Shown piece by piece: positions 35,206 through 46,330 of a stretch of 64,000 nt of DNA (within the stretch, counting starts at the first letter, position 1; each line of letters begins with the position of its first letter). This DNA comes from Nelumbo lutea. Taxonomy: Eukaryota > Streptophyta > Magnoliopsida > Proteales > Nelumbonaceae. The notes under the pieces are model-generated. The model worked only from the letters and a program-made list of their open reading frames with translations. It searched no databases and was not told the origin of the DNA. The position numbers and the translations under genes were made by a program. The DNA lies in contig JAKGHH010000001.1 of assembly GCA_022828595.1 (NCBI GenBank), forward strand, positions 73,094,401 through 73,158,400. Direction: 5' to 3'.

Positions 35206-35768
35206 AAATGCAACTTTCTAAATAGAGAATGCGATTCCCAGATAAGAGAGAGATAATTTTGAAATTTCGCCCAACCTTCCTACAGGGTTTGGCCATCCAT
35301 ATGATGGATATCTCATCCATTCACAAAGATGCTTGCATCCTACCTTTTTATGGTGCATCAAGTTATAGCTTTTAGTTTTATTAATGACGATTTCTTGTTG
35401 AAAGTTTAAACTTCCGATCAATAACACGGTTATCACTCAACGGATTGCATATCCAAAAGACAATTGACCAATAAACTTTTTTTGGTTCGACTATGACATG
35501 AAAAAGATGTGATATCAAAAAGACAGATGACTAATAAAAAGATATGAATTTAGTCTTCATTAATAACTATCAATTTATCAAAACGTGACATTGCATTACT
35601 AACTATCAATTTAGTCTTCTTCATTAATAGTCCATAAACTAATACTTCATTACTATCAATTTAGTCCTCAGTCCCTCACTTAATTTTAAAAATGTCAAAA
35701 TTATTTAAAAAAAAAACATTGTTCATTGTCTTCTTGACACTAAAGGTTAAAATGATTTTATTTATCAA
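35206..35768. other. A+T-rich stretch with a MULE inverted-repeat remnant
   Basis: From about 35545 the word AACTATCAATTTAGTCTTC recurs three times, and 35690-35740 (AATTTTAAAAATGTCAAAATT...TTGTTCATTGTCTTC) matches the inner part of the MULE arms at 36020-36080 and 49830-49870. It is probably the left end of an older element of the same family. Confidence 0.5.
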
Positions 35769-35888
35769 AAAAAAAATGGAAAAATTCCTGATAGGTTCCT
35801 TGTTATGCCGAGTGTCAATTTAGTATCCAAATTTTAAAATGCAACAATCTAATACCCGAACTTTTAAAATGCGACAATCTAGTACTTA

Positions 35889-36067
35889 CCGTTAATGGAC
35901 GGTCAGTTATATATATCACATGGCCTCATATGCGATTTAAGACTTTTGAAAATATCAAAATTATCCTTAAACATTATACCGTTAATGGACGGTCAGTTAT
36001 ATATATCACATGGCCTCATATACGATTTAAACTTTTGAAAATATCAAAATTATCCTTAAACATTATT
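35889..36067. repeat. 90-bp tandem duplication in the left MULE arm
   Basis: Units start CCGTTAATGGACGGTCAG at 35889 and 35979 and are nearly identical (one A/G change and a one-base gap around GCGATTTAAGA/ACGATTTAAA). Confidence 0.92.
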
Positions 36068-36299
36068 CATCATCTTCTTTTTCAAGAAAACTGAACAGAA
36101 CCCAAACACACTTAATCATCTTCTTTCTTAAGAAATATCAGGTTTTGGAACCAAAATCTCTTGATGGAGGTGAAGCCTCCATATCCAAACGTAAGAATGA
36201 ACGTTTGGCTTTCTCAATAAAATGAACTGTCTGGTTGTCTTCGCCGCACCTCGGGAATTTCCCTTAATAAAACAACCGTCTCCTGCTCTCTCTCTATCT

Positions 36300-37310
36300 C
36301 TCTTTGTCTTTTAACCACGATAAGAGTCTCTCTCTCTCTCCTGTATGGTACAAATACACAATGCACCAAATCTCAACAACAAAAAGACGCCTCCGTCGCC
36401 CCCTTTTTTCCTTCAATATTCCCCCTAAATTTTATTTCTTCTTGGTCGCCCGGACCTCCGATCTGACACAAACTCGTTGGATTTTGATCACAAAGCAATC
36501 GGATTCAGCTCAGGATTGATTCGTTTCAATCTGGAATAATTGGATTTCCGATCTCCGTAACGTTCTATCGGCGTTCGCGCGTTGAATCGCGCATTGTGGC
36601 ATTGTATCCGCATGGCCTGTTGGTCCATCGATTGGTTTTCGATCTGTATCGGGCGGTGAACCCGGTGAAACTGAAAGAAGCATGGGAGGATCGAGGACTA
36701 GATCTTCGATGATTAGCTTTTGTTTTGATTTTGCCTATATTGATGTCTCAAATATACTACTACAGTTTGGATTCGAAGTGGAGAATCTGCGATGATTAGT
36801 TTTAGAGCTAATGCAGGGTTTATTACATAAGCTGCCTTTTTTGTTCGTGAATTATTTAATCGATAGCTCGTGGAAGAGATGATGTGGTTCTGAAGTGGAC
36901 TATGCACTAACACTTTGTTCTCTGCTTGTGGTGTAGTTCTGGAGTAAGCTGCCCCCTCACGCGAGGCAGGAACTCCTGAGGATTGATAAACAGACACTCT
37001 TTGAACAAGCTCGTAAGAACCTTTACTGCTCTAGATGCAACGGTTTGTTGTTGGAAAGTTTTTCGCAGATTGTCATGTATGGGAAGTCTTTGCAGCAGGA
37101 AGGTGCAGATGGACACCTTCCCAACAGAAGAGCATGAACTTTGAAAATTCAGAATGATGGTGGATTGAATATTTCGCCTTTGAGCTGCCATGATGACTTC
37201 CAAGATCCTTCAGTTCACCCTTGGGGAGGTTTGGCTGCAACTCGGGATGGGATGCTAACACTTTTGGACTGCTTTATATAGGCAAAATCACTCAAGCCAC
37301 TTCAAAATGT
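36300..37310 (+). pseudogene. Captured fragment of an NST1-like protein gene (5' leader, intron, exon)
   Basis: 36300-36730 is a CpG-containing 5' leader-like region. An intron-like stretch runs to an acceptor GGTGTAG at about 36936. The exon (from 36937) reads FWSKLPPHARQELLRIDKQ, then LFEQARKNLYCSRCNGLL (a CxxC pair), FSQIVMYGKSLQQEG, a stop, and QDPSVHPWGGLAATRDGMLTLLDCF. After a short gap AKSLKPLQN follows. This is the conserved N-terminal part of a plant family usually labelled stress response NST1-like, whose biochemical role is not established. Retaining the intron shows capture at the DNA level. Breaks: a TGA after NRRA and the deletion before AKSLK. Confidence 0.78.
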
Positions 37311-37723
37311 CAGTCTAACGATTCCTCATAATCTGATAAGATACCAGTTTTCTCCCCAGACTCGTTTATTCCTCCCTTCGCCGCAGCGTGCGAGACAGCC
37401 AGACGTTCTTCAAAACCTAAGAGATGGTCTTCTGGCGTAGCGAGTAAAAGAAAATTTGATGGTCTCTCAGTCAAAATCACAGTTGCTGCTGATGGTTGAT
37501 AAAGAAAATTTGATGAGATTTGAAAGGTATTTGTGTATTTTCAAAAATTTGATGATTTTTCGGTCACAGTTGTTACTGATGGTTGATAGAGAAAATTTGA
37601 TAACATTTGAAAGGTATTTGTGTCTTTTCCATAATACTTAACCACGAGTTTTTTAAATTGTGGTACTAAATTGACACTCAGCCTAAATACAGGGTACCTA
37701 TTGAAAATTTTCTCTAAAAAAAT

Positions 37724-38199
37724 TTTGGGATTCAACTGCATAAACTATTATCGAACAACTCTCTCAGTAGTCTCGATAATAACAAAGAAGAGGAGGTTTA
37801 GGCTTCCACTCATTTTTTTTTTTCTTTCTTCCTCTGTTACTGTCAAATCTACTCGACCGAGAAGACTCTAACAGCAGTCATGGCGACTGAAACAAAGGGG
37901 TCAAGGAGGCCGGCATCCAGATCATGTTGGCCGCAAACATCCATCTCCAGACCAAGAATTGTGCAGAAATACGATGTAATAGGAAGAAATACGATCATGG
38001 CGACTGCAACAAACGATTTTAGCTTTTCTTTTTGTCATACTCCAACCAATATAACAAAAAGCAACAGAAATACGATGAAAAACTATGAAAGAGAAAAAAA
38101 AAATCAACTAACAGGAAAACATAAATCGGTTATGGCATGTGAGCGCTCATTTTGGCCAAATTTCTGGTGGGATGAGGAAATCCCGGCATAATCAGCAAA
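37724..38199. other. Unassigned stretch between two captured gene fragments
   Basis: Contains a pyrimidine tract and two similar words (ATACGATNNNNNAGGAAGAAATACGATCATGGCGACTG and CATGGCGACTGAAACAAAGG, shown in part by the shared CATGGCGACTG at 37879 and 37997). Looks like leader sequence; no gene recognised. Confidence 0.35.
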
Positions 38200-38760
38200 C
38201 ATCACCTTTCCTATCCAACTTCATTCTTCATCAATTATTGCAACTCAAAATAGGAGGAAGACAGAAGGCCGGACGGTCATTTACTTGCTTTTGCAACAAT
38301 ATTTGGAACTTTGGCATCCTCTTCGGGGCTTGGAACTCCCTCAATAGCCTTGTTCTCGCCTACCTTCGGCTCGTTGGTATTCTTACTCCTTTCTCCCATC
38401 AATAAGAACAATCTCCATTGTTTCAGCAACCAATCACTGGCTTTGGCTTTCAAACTTCTTTTGTCACTCCTCAATTGGCTCTGTTTTCTCAATCAATTCC
38501 TTTGCACCTCGCAAATGCTCAATTGACAACTCAAATGCCGCCAATTTCCCTTTTACCTTTCTTCCTTGCTGATTTGCGACACCCAGACGATTGTCGATGC
38601 TTACAAAGACGAACCAGGAAATCCCAAGTACGCATTCAAGTATTTTCCGTTCAGTGTGACTGATCCAGCCGCTATAACAATCCTACTGGCATATCGGATA
38701 TCATTTGGGCAGAGGCAATGGGGAAGCTGGTTGGGTAACGAGGAAAAACACAGGTTTCGT
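38200..38760 (+). pseudogene. NUP54: Captured fragment of nucleoporin NUP54
   Basis: Plus strand, two frames. The first part has the phenylalanine-glycine and Ser/Thr/Gln-rich character of the FG region (about 38290-38540): FGTLASSSGLGTPS, QQPITGFGFQTSF and LTTQMPPISLLPF. The second part, one base out of frame from about 38570, reads DTQTIVDAYKDEPGNPKYAF and YFPFSVTDPA and then, in yet another frame, SDIIWAEAMGKL. These match the start of the conserved alpha-helical domain of plant NUP54, a channel nucleoporin in the nuclear pore. The rest of the domain is missing. It lies between MULE-type arms, so it is most simply a second transduplicated fragment. Confidence 0.82.
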
Positions 38761-39224
38761 GTTATATTGATGTAATTGAGAAGTTTCACAAATTTCTCAT
38801 GCATATACAATCATCATTCCACTGTGAAAGCATGGGAATGTTGTCGCATATTGATACAATCTACATCTCTTCATGAACAAGCATCAAACTCTCTTGGGAA
38901 GGCTTTTTTTTTTTAATTTTTTTCTGAACTTGGGTCAAACTCAGAGAAGGTGCAGCAGCTGCACCACCAATGGCTGATATTCCAGCTCTTTCTACGGGTT
39001 GGGAATAATAGAGCTACACTCATTTGAAACATTTCTGTTTTTTAGCATCATTTCAAATCCCTTCCCATGAAGTAGAACTTTCTTTAAAGTACTTGGGCAA
39101 AATCTCGTTGAAGGTGGTGAGAGGGATGAACTTGGCAAAACCCCAATGAGTTTTCATGGCATGAAAACAATGCCTGTTTTGGTTTAGTCTCAAGGTAGTA
39201 GACAATAAAGAATGTCTTTTTCGA
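38761..39224. other. Gene-less stretch inside the NUP54-bearing element
   Basis: Low-complexity T/A runs near 38908-38925 and no recognisable exon. Confidence 0.4.
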
Positions 39225-39408
39225 ATGATAGTTTTGATATTTTCAAAAGTTTTAAGTCACACGTGTCATCATGTGATATAGATAATTGAATATTAACACG
39301 GGGACTGAATTAACAGTTTTTAAGAGTTCAAGTACTGCAATGGCACATTTTAAAGTCCAGGGTTGACTTGAAGCAACACCTAAAGTATAGAATACTAATG
39401 AGCAATTT
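39225..39408 (-). repeat. Right-hand MULE arm beyond the NUP54 fragment
   Basis: Read on the minus strand it starts GGGAAAATTGCTCATTAGTA and runs into TATATCACATGATG and CTTTTGAAAATATCAAAACT, matching the inner left arm at 35905-36060. The partner left end could be the arm at 35545-35740 or a lost one; no duplication was found. Confidence 0.65.
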
Positions 39409-39711
39409 TCCCTTATTTCATCCACTAAAAAGTAATGGTACATTGCTAAAACCTCCCTCTAAAGTTATGGTTTGGAACTTTTTCCAAACTTTGATAATTG
39501 CAATCACTACTCATGAACTTCCTAACACATTTGCAAGTAGACCTCCTCTAATAGAATCCTCTAACAAAAGGCATGAAAATACCCAAAATACCCATATAGT
39601 TGACTAAAATTTTTATTTTTCAAAATTTCTCTTCATATCAATCTTTACCCAAAACCCTTTTAATCTCTTTTTTCCGAAATTGACTTATTTTTCAAATTTG
39701 ATCGCTCAAAA

Positions 39712-40033
39712 GTAAAGCTGCAACTTTAAATTATTGGATTTGGTCCAATTTGATCCAGTCCAACGTGAGTCCATTACAAATGGACCAGGTCCAATACAAT
39801 CCAAATGAATATTTTGGACCATTTTGGATTCATCCAATTTGTTCAAATTCGTTTTAATTTAGATTGGCTTCAACCCAAACCTAGTCCATTATACCTATAT
39901 TCTTATCTTATATCAATGGACCACATATTGGCTTAGTCCAACCCAATATGCCTTGTTGGTCCGTCCAATCTATCCAAATTGATTTTGGACTAGACAGGGT
40001 TCAGTCCAAAACCGATCCATTAACAGCCTTAAA
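39712..40033. mobile_element. Degenerate MITE related to 58310-58733
   Basis: Rich in TTGGTCCAA, GGACCATTTTGGATT and CCAATCC words, which also fill 58310-58733 in the opposite orientation. The right end (other strand) TTAAGGCTGTTAATGGATCG resembles TAGGGGTGTCAATGGACC. Ends are too decayed for a target duplication. Confidence 0.6.
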
Positions 40034-40272
40034 TATAGTAATTGTATGGATATTATGGACATTTTCATACCTCTTGTTAAAGAATTCTAATAAAGGGGGT
40101 CTACTTGCAACTATTTAAGAATGTGGTCATAATTACAAAACTTCAAATGAGATTTCAGCGATTTACTTGAAAATAAAAACAAAGTAGTAATGTCAATTCA
40201 GCAATGCCAATTTCGATTGTTAGGGTTAATAGAGGTAGCCTCTCCTCATGGAACCATCTTAACAGGCTTTTA

Positions 40273-40342
40273 TAGCCATGCATTGAGTACCTCTCCATAA
40301 TTGTATGTCTTCTTATGGGGAGATATTCCCAATGCATGGCTA
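40273..40342. repeat. 70-bp hairpin repeat
   Basis: TAGCCATGCATTGAGTACCT...is matched by the inverted ATTCCCAATGCATGGCTA at the right end, with CTCCAT/ATGGGGAG pairing further in. A second, diverged copy begins at 41905 and is split by the gypsy element; its right half is at 47960-48000. Confidence 0.8.
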
Positions 40343-40414
40343 CAAGGGAATGACAGTCTTATGAGGACCAAATCCGACTTCCTATTGAGTTCCGATTTGC
40401 CTTTACATAATCAC

Positions 40415-41882
40415 TGATGATAGTAGAATTTATCATATTTTATCCCCAATTATTATGTCTTTTATACCAAATTAACATCTAATTGGACTCATTTTTTTGT
40501 TCAGGGCATGAAAGAAGGCATCAGGAGCAAAGAAAGACAAATCGGATGATTTTTCACAGTTTCAACATCATTCAGTAATCTGGGCCTAATTCGCAATCCG
40601 AACTCCGAATGGGCTTATTTAAGATCCACTGAAAAGATAAGAGAAAAATCCACAACTTTCATGTTTTGGGCTTTCGCAGATTCGGCCTGCATGGAAGTCA
40701 AATCCAGGCCCAAAGTCGCAGAAAATTCATAGGAAGGCCCAATCCGCAGCTGAAGCCCAACTTGTAGAAAAGCCTGGCTGAAGCCCAATTCGCAGAGGAG
40801 GTCTAATACGAATCCAAGAACAAGAAACTAAGAAGAGTCCTTCCATATCTAAATTTTTGATGTGATCTTAGAGAGATAAGAGGATTGAGTTAATTAGATA
40901 AAAATATAAGATTAGAATTATGATAAGACTTTCTATTCTTGTAAAGATCAACTTCAAGAGGAAGTAGGAGACCGCGCCCTCCTCTTTAAGCTATATAAAA
41001 GAGGGGGCAGACCAGCTTTAGGCATCACACAATCACTCAATCTTGGGGATAGAATCAAGAACCAAGGAGCAATTAGTCAAGAAAGGAGCAAGAATTCAAG
41101 AAGATGGTGGCGGCAAGAGGAGGAGATCTCAGCATCATGGGCGATTCCAAGAGTTCTTTCATTTCCTTTATTTGCTTTTATTCTTCTATCATGAATTGAT
41201 TTGTTTCTTGCTAGGGCTGAAGAAAGCCTAACCATGTTAATGAATATATTTTTATCTTTATGATTTATCCAAGATTGTGATTTTTATATAGTCTATGAAT
41301 TATTGTGCTTAATGCAATTAAGAGCTTAGCCACCTCTTAATTGATTTGAGTTATATGAATGAATCGAGAGAGGAATTCACATAATCGATTGAATAATTCA
41401 TAGTGTGAATTGAATGGTATATAGAGATATATATACATGATTCATTTGAACTTCATGGTCTTCTTGGACTTAATGCACCCCCATCTTGAGAGTTCTACTC
41501 GAGAGATCGAAGGGCTACCTGATGGGCGTAGGTTTAGTATATCTCGAGAGAGAATATTAAATAAAATTGGAAAGACCTCAGCTTATGGGAATGACAAATA
41601 ATCTTGGTTAATCGAACCCATCAATATTCAATGCATTGGTTAGGTGGACCAAAAGCCCTAACGATTCCATCCATTTCAAATTCGATTAGTGATTACTTTC
41701 GCTTTTATTTCCTTATGCTAATTTTTATTTTCAATAGTTCTTGCTCAATTCCGAATTTCAGTTGTCCAAATAATTAGGGAAGATTGTGGTTCTAATACTT
41801 ATTTTGTTAAATCCTCGTGGGAACGATATTTTATACTACTTGATAACTAGTACACTTGCTAGGGTTATATTTATATCTATCA
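40415..41882 (+). repeat. Athila/Tat-type gypsy LTR, probably left by deletion
   Basis: 1,468 bp from TGATGATAGTAGAATTTATC to TATATTTATATCTATCA. A TATA-like TTAAGCTATATAAAAGAGG lies near 40985-41005, and the end has the GTGGGAACGATA...AGTACACTTGC block that closes many plant Athila/Tat LTRs. The residual AGTTTTTG after it resembles the start of a primer region. No 5-bp duplication; the diverged hairpin repeat lies on both sides, so the interior may have been lost by deletion rather than by clean recombination. Confidence 0.7.
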
Positions 41883-41944
41883 AGTTTTTGCCCTCATAGG
41901 CTTTTACAGCCATGCATTAATATTGAAAACATTTCCATAGTTAC

Positions 41945-42502
41945 TGTTGGGTTATGGTTGAGCTGGCCTTGGATGCCACATGTCACCTCCATGGTCACCA
42001 TATCTCTTCATCCATGTCACCTCTGTGGCCTATCTTATCATCTCGACCACGTTGGCACCACGCCATATGGATAAGTGCGACCAAGATAGGAGAATGTCGT
42101 ATGGATGATGACAACTCCACTGGGAATTAGGTCTTATCCCAAAGACCTCAGTGGGCAATCTCATCCTGACAACCCTAGAAGTCTCATCAGACTAGGACAC
42201 AAATCTTTAGCTATAAAAAGGTACCTCCCGCTCAAGGTAGGGGATCCAACTTTTGACTTCCATACCGTTACTCTGCTCAGACCAGAACCGTTCTCCCAAT
42301 TGCTCGGCCCGACCACCCATCCTCTTTCACTGACTTGAGCATCAGAGTACCTACCCGGGGAATAACTCCTCAAGCCTTTGACCTTGTTCTTGGTTTCATA
42401 TCTTGGAGCACGACATCATCCTTTCACCTTGGCTCCACCCAGTTGGTAGGATCATCTGATTGTGACCTCGGTTCAAGAGCTACTTTGGATCGAATAGCAT
42501 CA
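41945..42502 (+). repeat. 5' LTR of the gypsy element
   Basis: Starts TGTTGGGTTATGG, ends GAATAGCATCA. A promoter-like AGCTATAAAAAGGTACC sits at about 42210-42226. Next to it, from 42503, GATTGGCATCGCCCGTGGGA replaces the usual TTGGCGCCGTCTGTGGGAA primer region. Confidence 0.9.
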
Positions 42503-43099
42503 GATTGGCATCGCCCGTGGGAATCGTATAAAAAGTCGTTCTTAATTCTCTCTCCACGCAATCAAGAAACAATGCCAAGAAACACATCGAAACGCTCAAC
42601 AGGCTGATCCCCATCTTGTGGATCTCGCTCTTACCACAGCCCTCCACGTGAGTTTCAATAGTAGCCTTAACCCTAGGCCGCGGTCGACCCCGCCCAGTTT
42701 CAAGTGATGCAACAGAAGGTCGACCATATCTTGGCCATGATGCAAACACTGAACCTTGCTCCGCAACCTCCTCAAGCTGTCCCTCCCTTGCCTTGACGCT
42801 TACCATGGCTGATCCTCACCTAGAGGACCCCAAAAAGCGTTGGGTAGATAGGGGTAAGGCGCGGTTTGACCAAGAAAGGCAAACTTCAAGAAAATCGGAT
42901 TCCTCAGCTTGGTCCCATGAATGTGACGACCGGACACACCGATCTGCTAGATTCTGGCAATGGAAAGGTTTGATGGATGGATGCAATAGTAGCCGGTCTC
43001 TATCGCCGAATCTAGTTCGATCAAAGATTGCTCGGTACCGCCCAAGAAAGAAAGAACCACGCCTATGGACTAGGACCATAGGGATGTAAAAATCAGAGA

Positions 43100-43510
43100 G
43101 CTCAGACAATGTCTGACTGAGTTGGAGCGTAGCCAAGCTAACAGGAGTGCAGCCCCTTCCACAGTCCGACCTGTGGAACCCAACAACCAGCTTGCCAAGG
43201 AGCCGATTTTCACCTAGGACATCATCAACAAGCTCCCCCCGGCCGGCTAGTGAGCACCACAGTTCGAAAGGTACGACAAAAATGGCAAACCCAGTGACCA
43301 TCTTGAAGCCTTTATAGCCCAAATGATACTGCACGGTTCCTCCGAAGGCCTGATGTGCAAAGCCTTTGTAGCAAACCCTTAAGGGCATGGCTTTGACGTG
43401 GTACTCCTCCCTTCTCCCATGCTCCATCTCCTCTTGGGGGCAGTTGGAGAGCTAGTTCCTAGCACAGTTCGTGGCCAGTAAGAAGCACTGGAAGACTTTG
43501 GCTAGCCTCA
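43100..43510 (+). pseudogene. gypsy gag remnant
   Basis: Plus strand, broken: EPIFT.DIINKLPPAG, QFERYDKNGKPSDHLEAFIAQ, MILHGSSEGLMCKAFVANP and a later QFVASKKHWKTLASLMQ-like stretch. The order matches Tat-type retrotrans_gag. No zinc knuckle seen. Confidence 0.75.
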
Positions 43511-43660
43511 TGCAAGTGCTAGGGGTGAGCCAAAAAAAAGAAAAAGCAAAATACCAAACTGATCGAAACCATACCAAAAACTCGGTTAACTGAACTGGTT
43601 GGTTTGGTTTTGGTTCGGTGTTTTTAAAAAACTGAAGGTACTGGTTTGAGACACATACCC
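43511..43660. other. Foreign insert replacing protease and RT
   Basis: Starts CTAGGGGTGAGCCAAAAAAA and is rich in AACCAAAC/GGTTTGGTTT and GGTTCGG words with GTTTTTAAAAAAC at the end, unlike the rest of the element. It looks like a truncated MITE sitting where protease and reverse transcriptase should be. Confidence 0.5.
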
Positions 43661-43665
43661 CGACT

Positions 43666-45118
43666 ATGGCGAGTTACCTGCAAAGGGTGCAAGAACTCAT
43701 CCAACAGCTTGAACATTTCACTATTCAACAGATCCCCCGAGCCAAAAACATCCGAGCTGATGCACTTTCAAAACTAGCTAACTTGCCACAAACCAACCTC
43801 AACCCAACGGTGCGGATGGATATGTTGGCTCAGCCTAGCATTTCACCGACGACCTTCCTCATCCTTCCAGTTCAGTAAGGTCCATCCTAGAAGTACCCAA
43901 TAGTATAGTATCTACAAGACGGCATGCTCCCAGAAAATCGAGCCAAAGCCAAAAGACTGGTACATAGGTTGGCTAGATATTGCCTCATCTAGGGACAACT
44001 CTACTGCTAGTCACATACTCTCCCTTACCTGAGATGTCTCCCCCTTCTGAAGTTGACTTCGTTCTTAGGGAGATACACAAAGGTATCTATAGAGATCACC
44101 CCGATGCCCAAACTCTGGGTCACAAGGAACTCTGTCAAGGTTACTTCTGGCCGACCATGAAGTAGGATGCAGCTCAGCTTGTTAGAAAATGCGACAGTTG
44201 TCAGAGGCACTCCAACCTTCATCACCAGTCAGTGGTCCCCTTGAAGCCAGTCACTAGCCCATGGCCCTTCATGCAGTGGGGAATGGATATCCTCGGCCCC
44301 TTCCCCATCGTGGTTGGGAAAAATAAGTTCCTCTTGATTGCAATGGACTACTTCACCAAGTGGGTGGAAGCCGAGGTCCTAGCACACATTACTACACAGA
44401 ATGCCCAAAATTTCTTTTGGCAAGGTAGTGTCTGCCGGTTTGGCATTACCTCGGGTTCTCATCACCAACAACGACACATAGTTCACTAACCGCAAGTTTG
44501 AAGCCTTTTGCGTCGACCTAAAGATCCACCACCAAACTACAACCATTCATCAACCTCAGAGCAATGGACAGACCAAGGTGACCAACCGAACCCTGCTTCA
44601 CGGCCTAAAGAAACAAACTTGACCAGGCCAAGGGAAGGTGGGTCGAGGAATTACCAAGCATCCTTTGGGCGTATAGGACCACACCACGAACAGATGCCTG
44701 AGAGACGCCCTTCACCTTAGCCTACGGGGCTGAAACTATGATCCTTGTAGAAATAGGCTCACTAACTCTTCAGACTGAGTTCTGCGATGATTAGCAGAAC
44801 AACAAAGACCTTTGTGCAAAGCTCAACTTAGTGGAGGAAGCACGGGACCAGGCATACATCAAGATGGCAACACAACAACACCAAATGGCTAAGTACTATG
44901 ACTCCAAAGTCCAAAGAAGGGACTTCAAGACCGACAACCTCGTTCTTCTCAAAATCATAGTACTCGTGCCAAGAGAAGAAAAGCTCAGACCAAAGTGGGA
45001 AGGACCATACAGAGTCACAAAAGTGCTCGGACCTGGTACCTACAGATTAGAAGACCTCGACAGAAAGGCCGTATCGAGGAGTTGGAATATCGAGAACCTA
45101 AGAATGTACTACCAGTAG
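43666..45118 (+). pseudogene. gypsy RNase H end and integrase, broken
   Basis: RNase H end: MASYLQRVQELIQQLEHF, QIPRAKNIRADALSKLAN (43666-43800). Zinc-binding part of integrase: EIHKGIYRDHPDAQTLGHK..QGYFWPTMK, CDSCQRHS (44060-44210). Core: VTSPWPFMQWGMDILGPFPI and FLLIAMDYFTKWVEAEVL with first Asp near 44290; the rest of the core is in other frames with stops, including HQPQSNGQTKVTNRTL near 44545-44600. C-terminal block 44831-45118: YDSKVQRRDFKTDNLVL, KWEGPYRVTKVLGPGTYRLE. Confidence 0.88.
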
Positions 45119-45129
45119 TTTAAGATCAA

Positions 45130-45240
45130 TAAAGATGAACTTTTTCGCACTCAGTTGTTTAACACACATTGCACGGCACGCACTGTGCAACACACACTGT
45201 ACGACACACACTGCACAATGCACGCCACGTGGCACACATC
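45130..45240. repeat. CACACA/GCAC-rich imperfect repeat
   Basis: About six short units built on CACACTG.GCAACACA words in the element's 3' region. No coding meaning. Confidence 0.6.
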
Positions 45241-46330
45241 ACCTAGCTGAACTCTCAACGGATGGAATGTCTACGCACTAACTTGGTTGACCCTCAAATG
45301 ACCAGAGCCTACAACGCATAAACACATGCTAGCTCGACATTGCATAGCTGATCAAGTAAGTTGACTCAGTCAATGATAGCCAGAGCCCAAAGTGGGGAAG
45401 AATGCTCCTTCCTCCAAAGGCTAGAGGGCGGTCACCAAACTCCGCACACCCTACTGACGAACAATCAAAATAGAGCTAGTTGAGGAATGGCTAGCCCACA
45501 AAGAGCACAAAGCTCCCTGAAGACCAAGTGCTACTAAGCATCCCCCAAGCAATGAGACCTCAGAAAGCACTTCGGCTAGGAAGGCCGAATACTGAAGATT
45601 TCGGCTACCCCAGACCTTGGCTAGGATAAGACTAAGGCCTACAACTTAGTTCAAAGTAAAAGAAAAAGGCAAGACATACAAGCTCGGAACAAAAAAATAC
45701 TTTTCATTAATTCCATAAATATTTACAAGTGTAAAGCTTGGCATATCGAGCTGAGTACATAAAAAAAAGAACGAAAAAAAAGAAACATCAAAAAGCAAAG
45801 CAAAATAGGGGCATAAATAGTAGTACGACAGGTGCCTCACTCCTTGGTAGGATGCTCCTCAACCTCTTTAACCTCCTCGGGCATGTCGGTGGCGGCAGTG
45901 CTACCCTTGGCTGCGCCTATCTTGCGCAACCCTCATGTGACGAGTGATTTCCTCGCAACTCGCCATGCCAGCACCTGCACCAAGACAAACAACTAATCAG
46001 TACAAGTCAAAAGCTCAGAAAAAAAGAGATCAGAAAATCCAAAGCAACAAACAAACCGACTGCCTCATTCACCAGCCCGGCATGAATCAACATCAAAAAG
46101 GATGTGTAATCGACCCCCTCGATCATCCCTATCGACATCCTTTCTTCTTCGGTGAGCTAGGCCAGGTTGGGCTACCTCTCCTTTGTCCTCGGTTTTTGGA
46201 GCTTAGCCAGTAGAAGCGAGCCTCCAAGACAACACACAAAGAAGAACTTCTCCTTCCAATGCTTCACCAATGATAGAGCCCTGACCAACACCTTGATGCA
46301 TTGCCTAGCCGAGTAGTAGTAGTACCCCTA

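Larger units (their letters stand above)
35778..37714 (+). mobile_element. Pack-MULE carrying an NST1-like gene fragment
   Basis: Left end GGAAAAATTCCTGATAGG and right end (other strand) GAGAAAATTTTCAATAGGTA continue with the shared GAGTGTCAATTTAGTA.C; the arms pair over about 60-70 bp. Flanks AAAAAAAAT (35769-35777) and TAAAAAAAT (37715-37723) differ at one of nine bases, though both are A-rich and so weak evidence. The left arm is longer than the right and contains a tandem duplication. The interior carries a 5' leader, an intron and a coding exon of a host gene. Confidence 0.78.

Noticed and set aside
42105..42607. Several ORFs inside the gypsy 5' LTR
   Set aside because: LTR and leader sequence; the same frames are not conserved in the 3' LTR copy.
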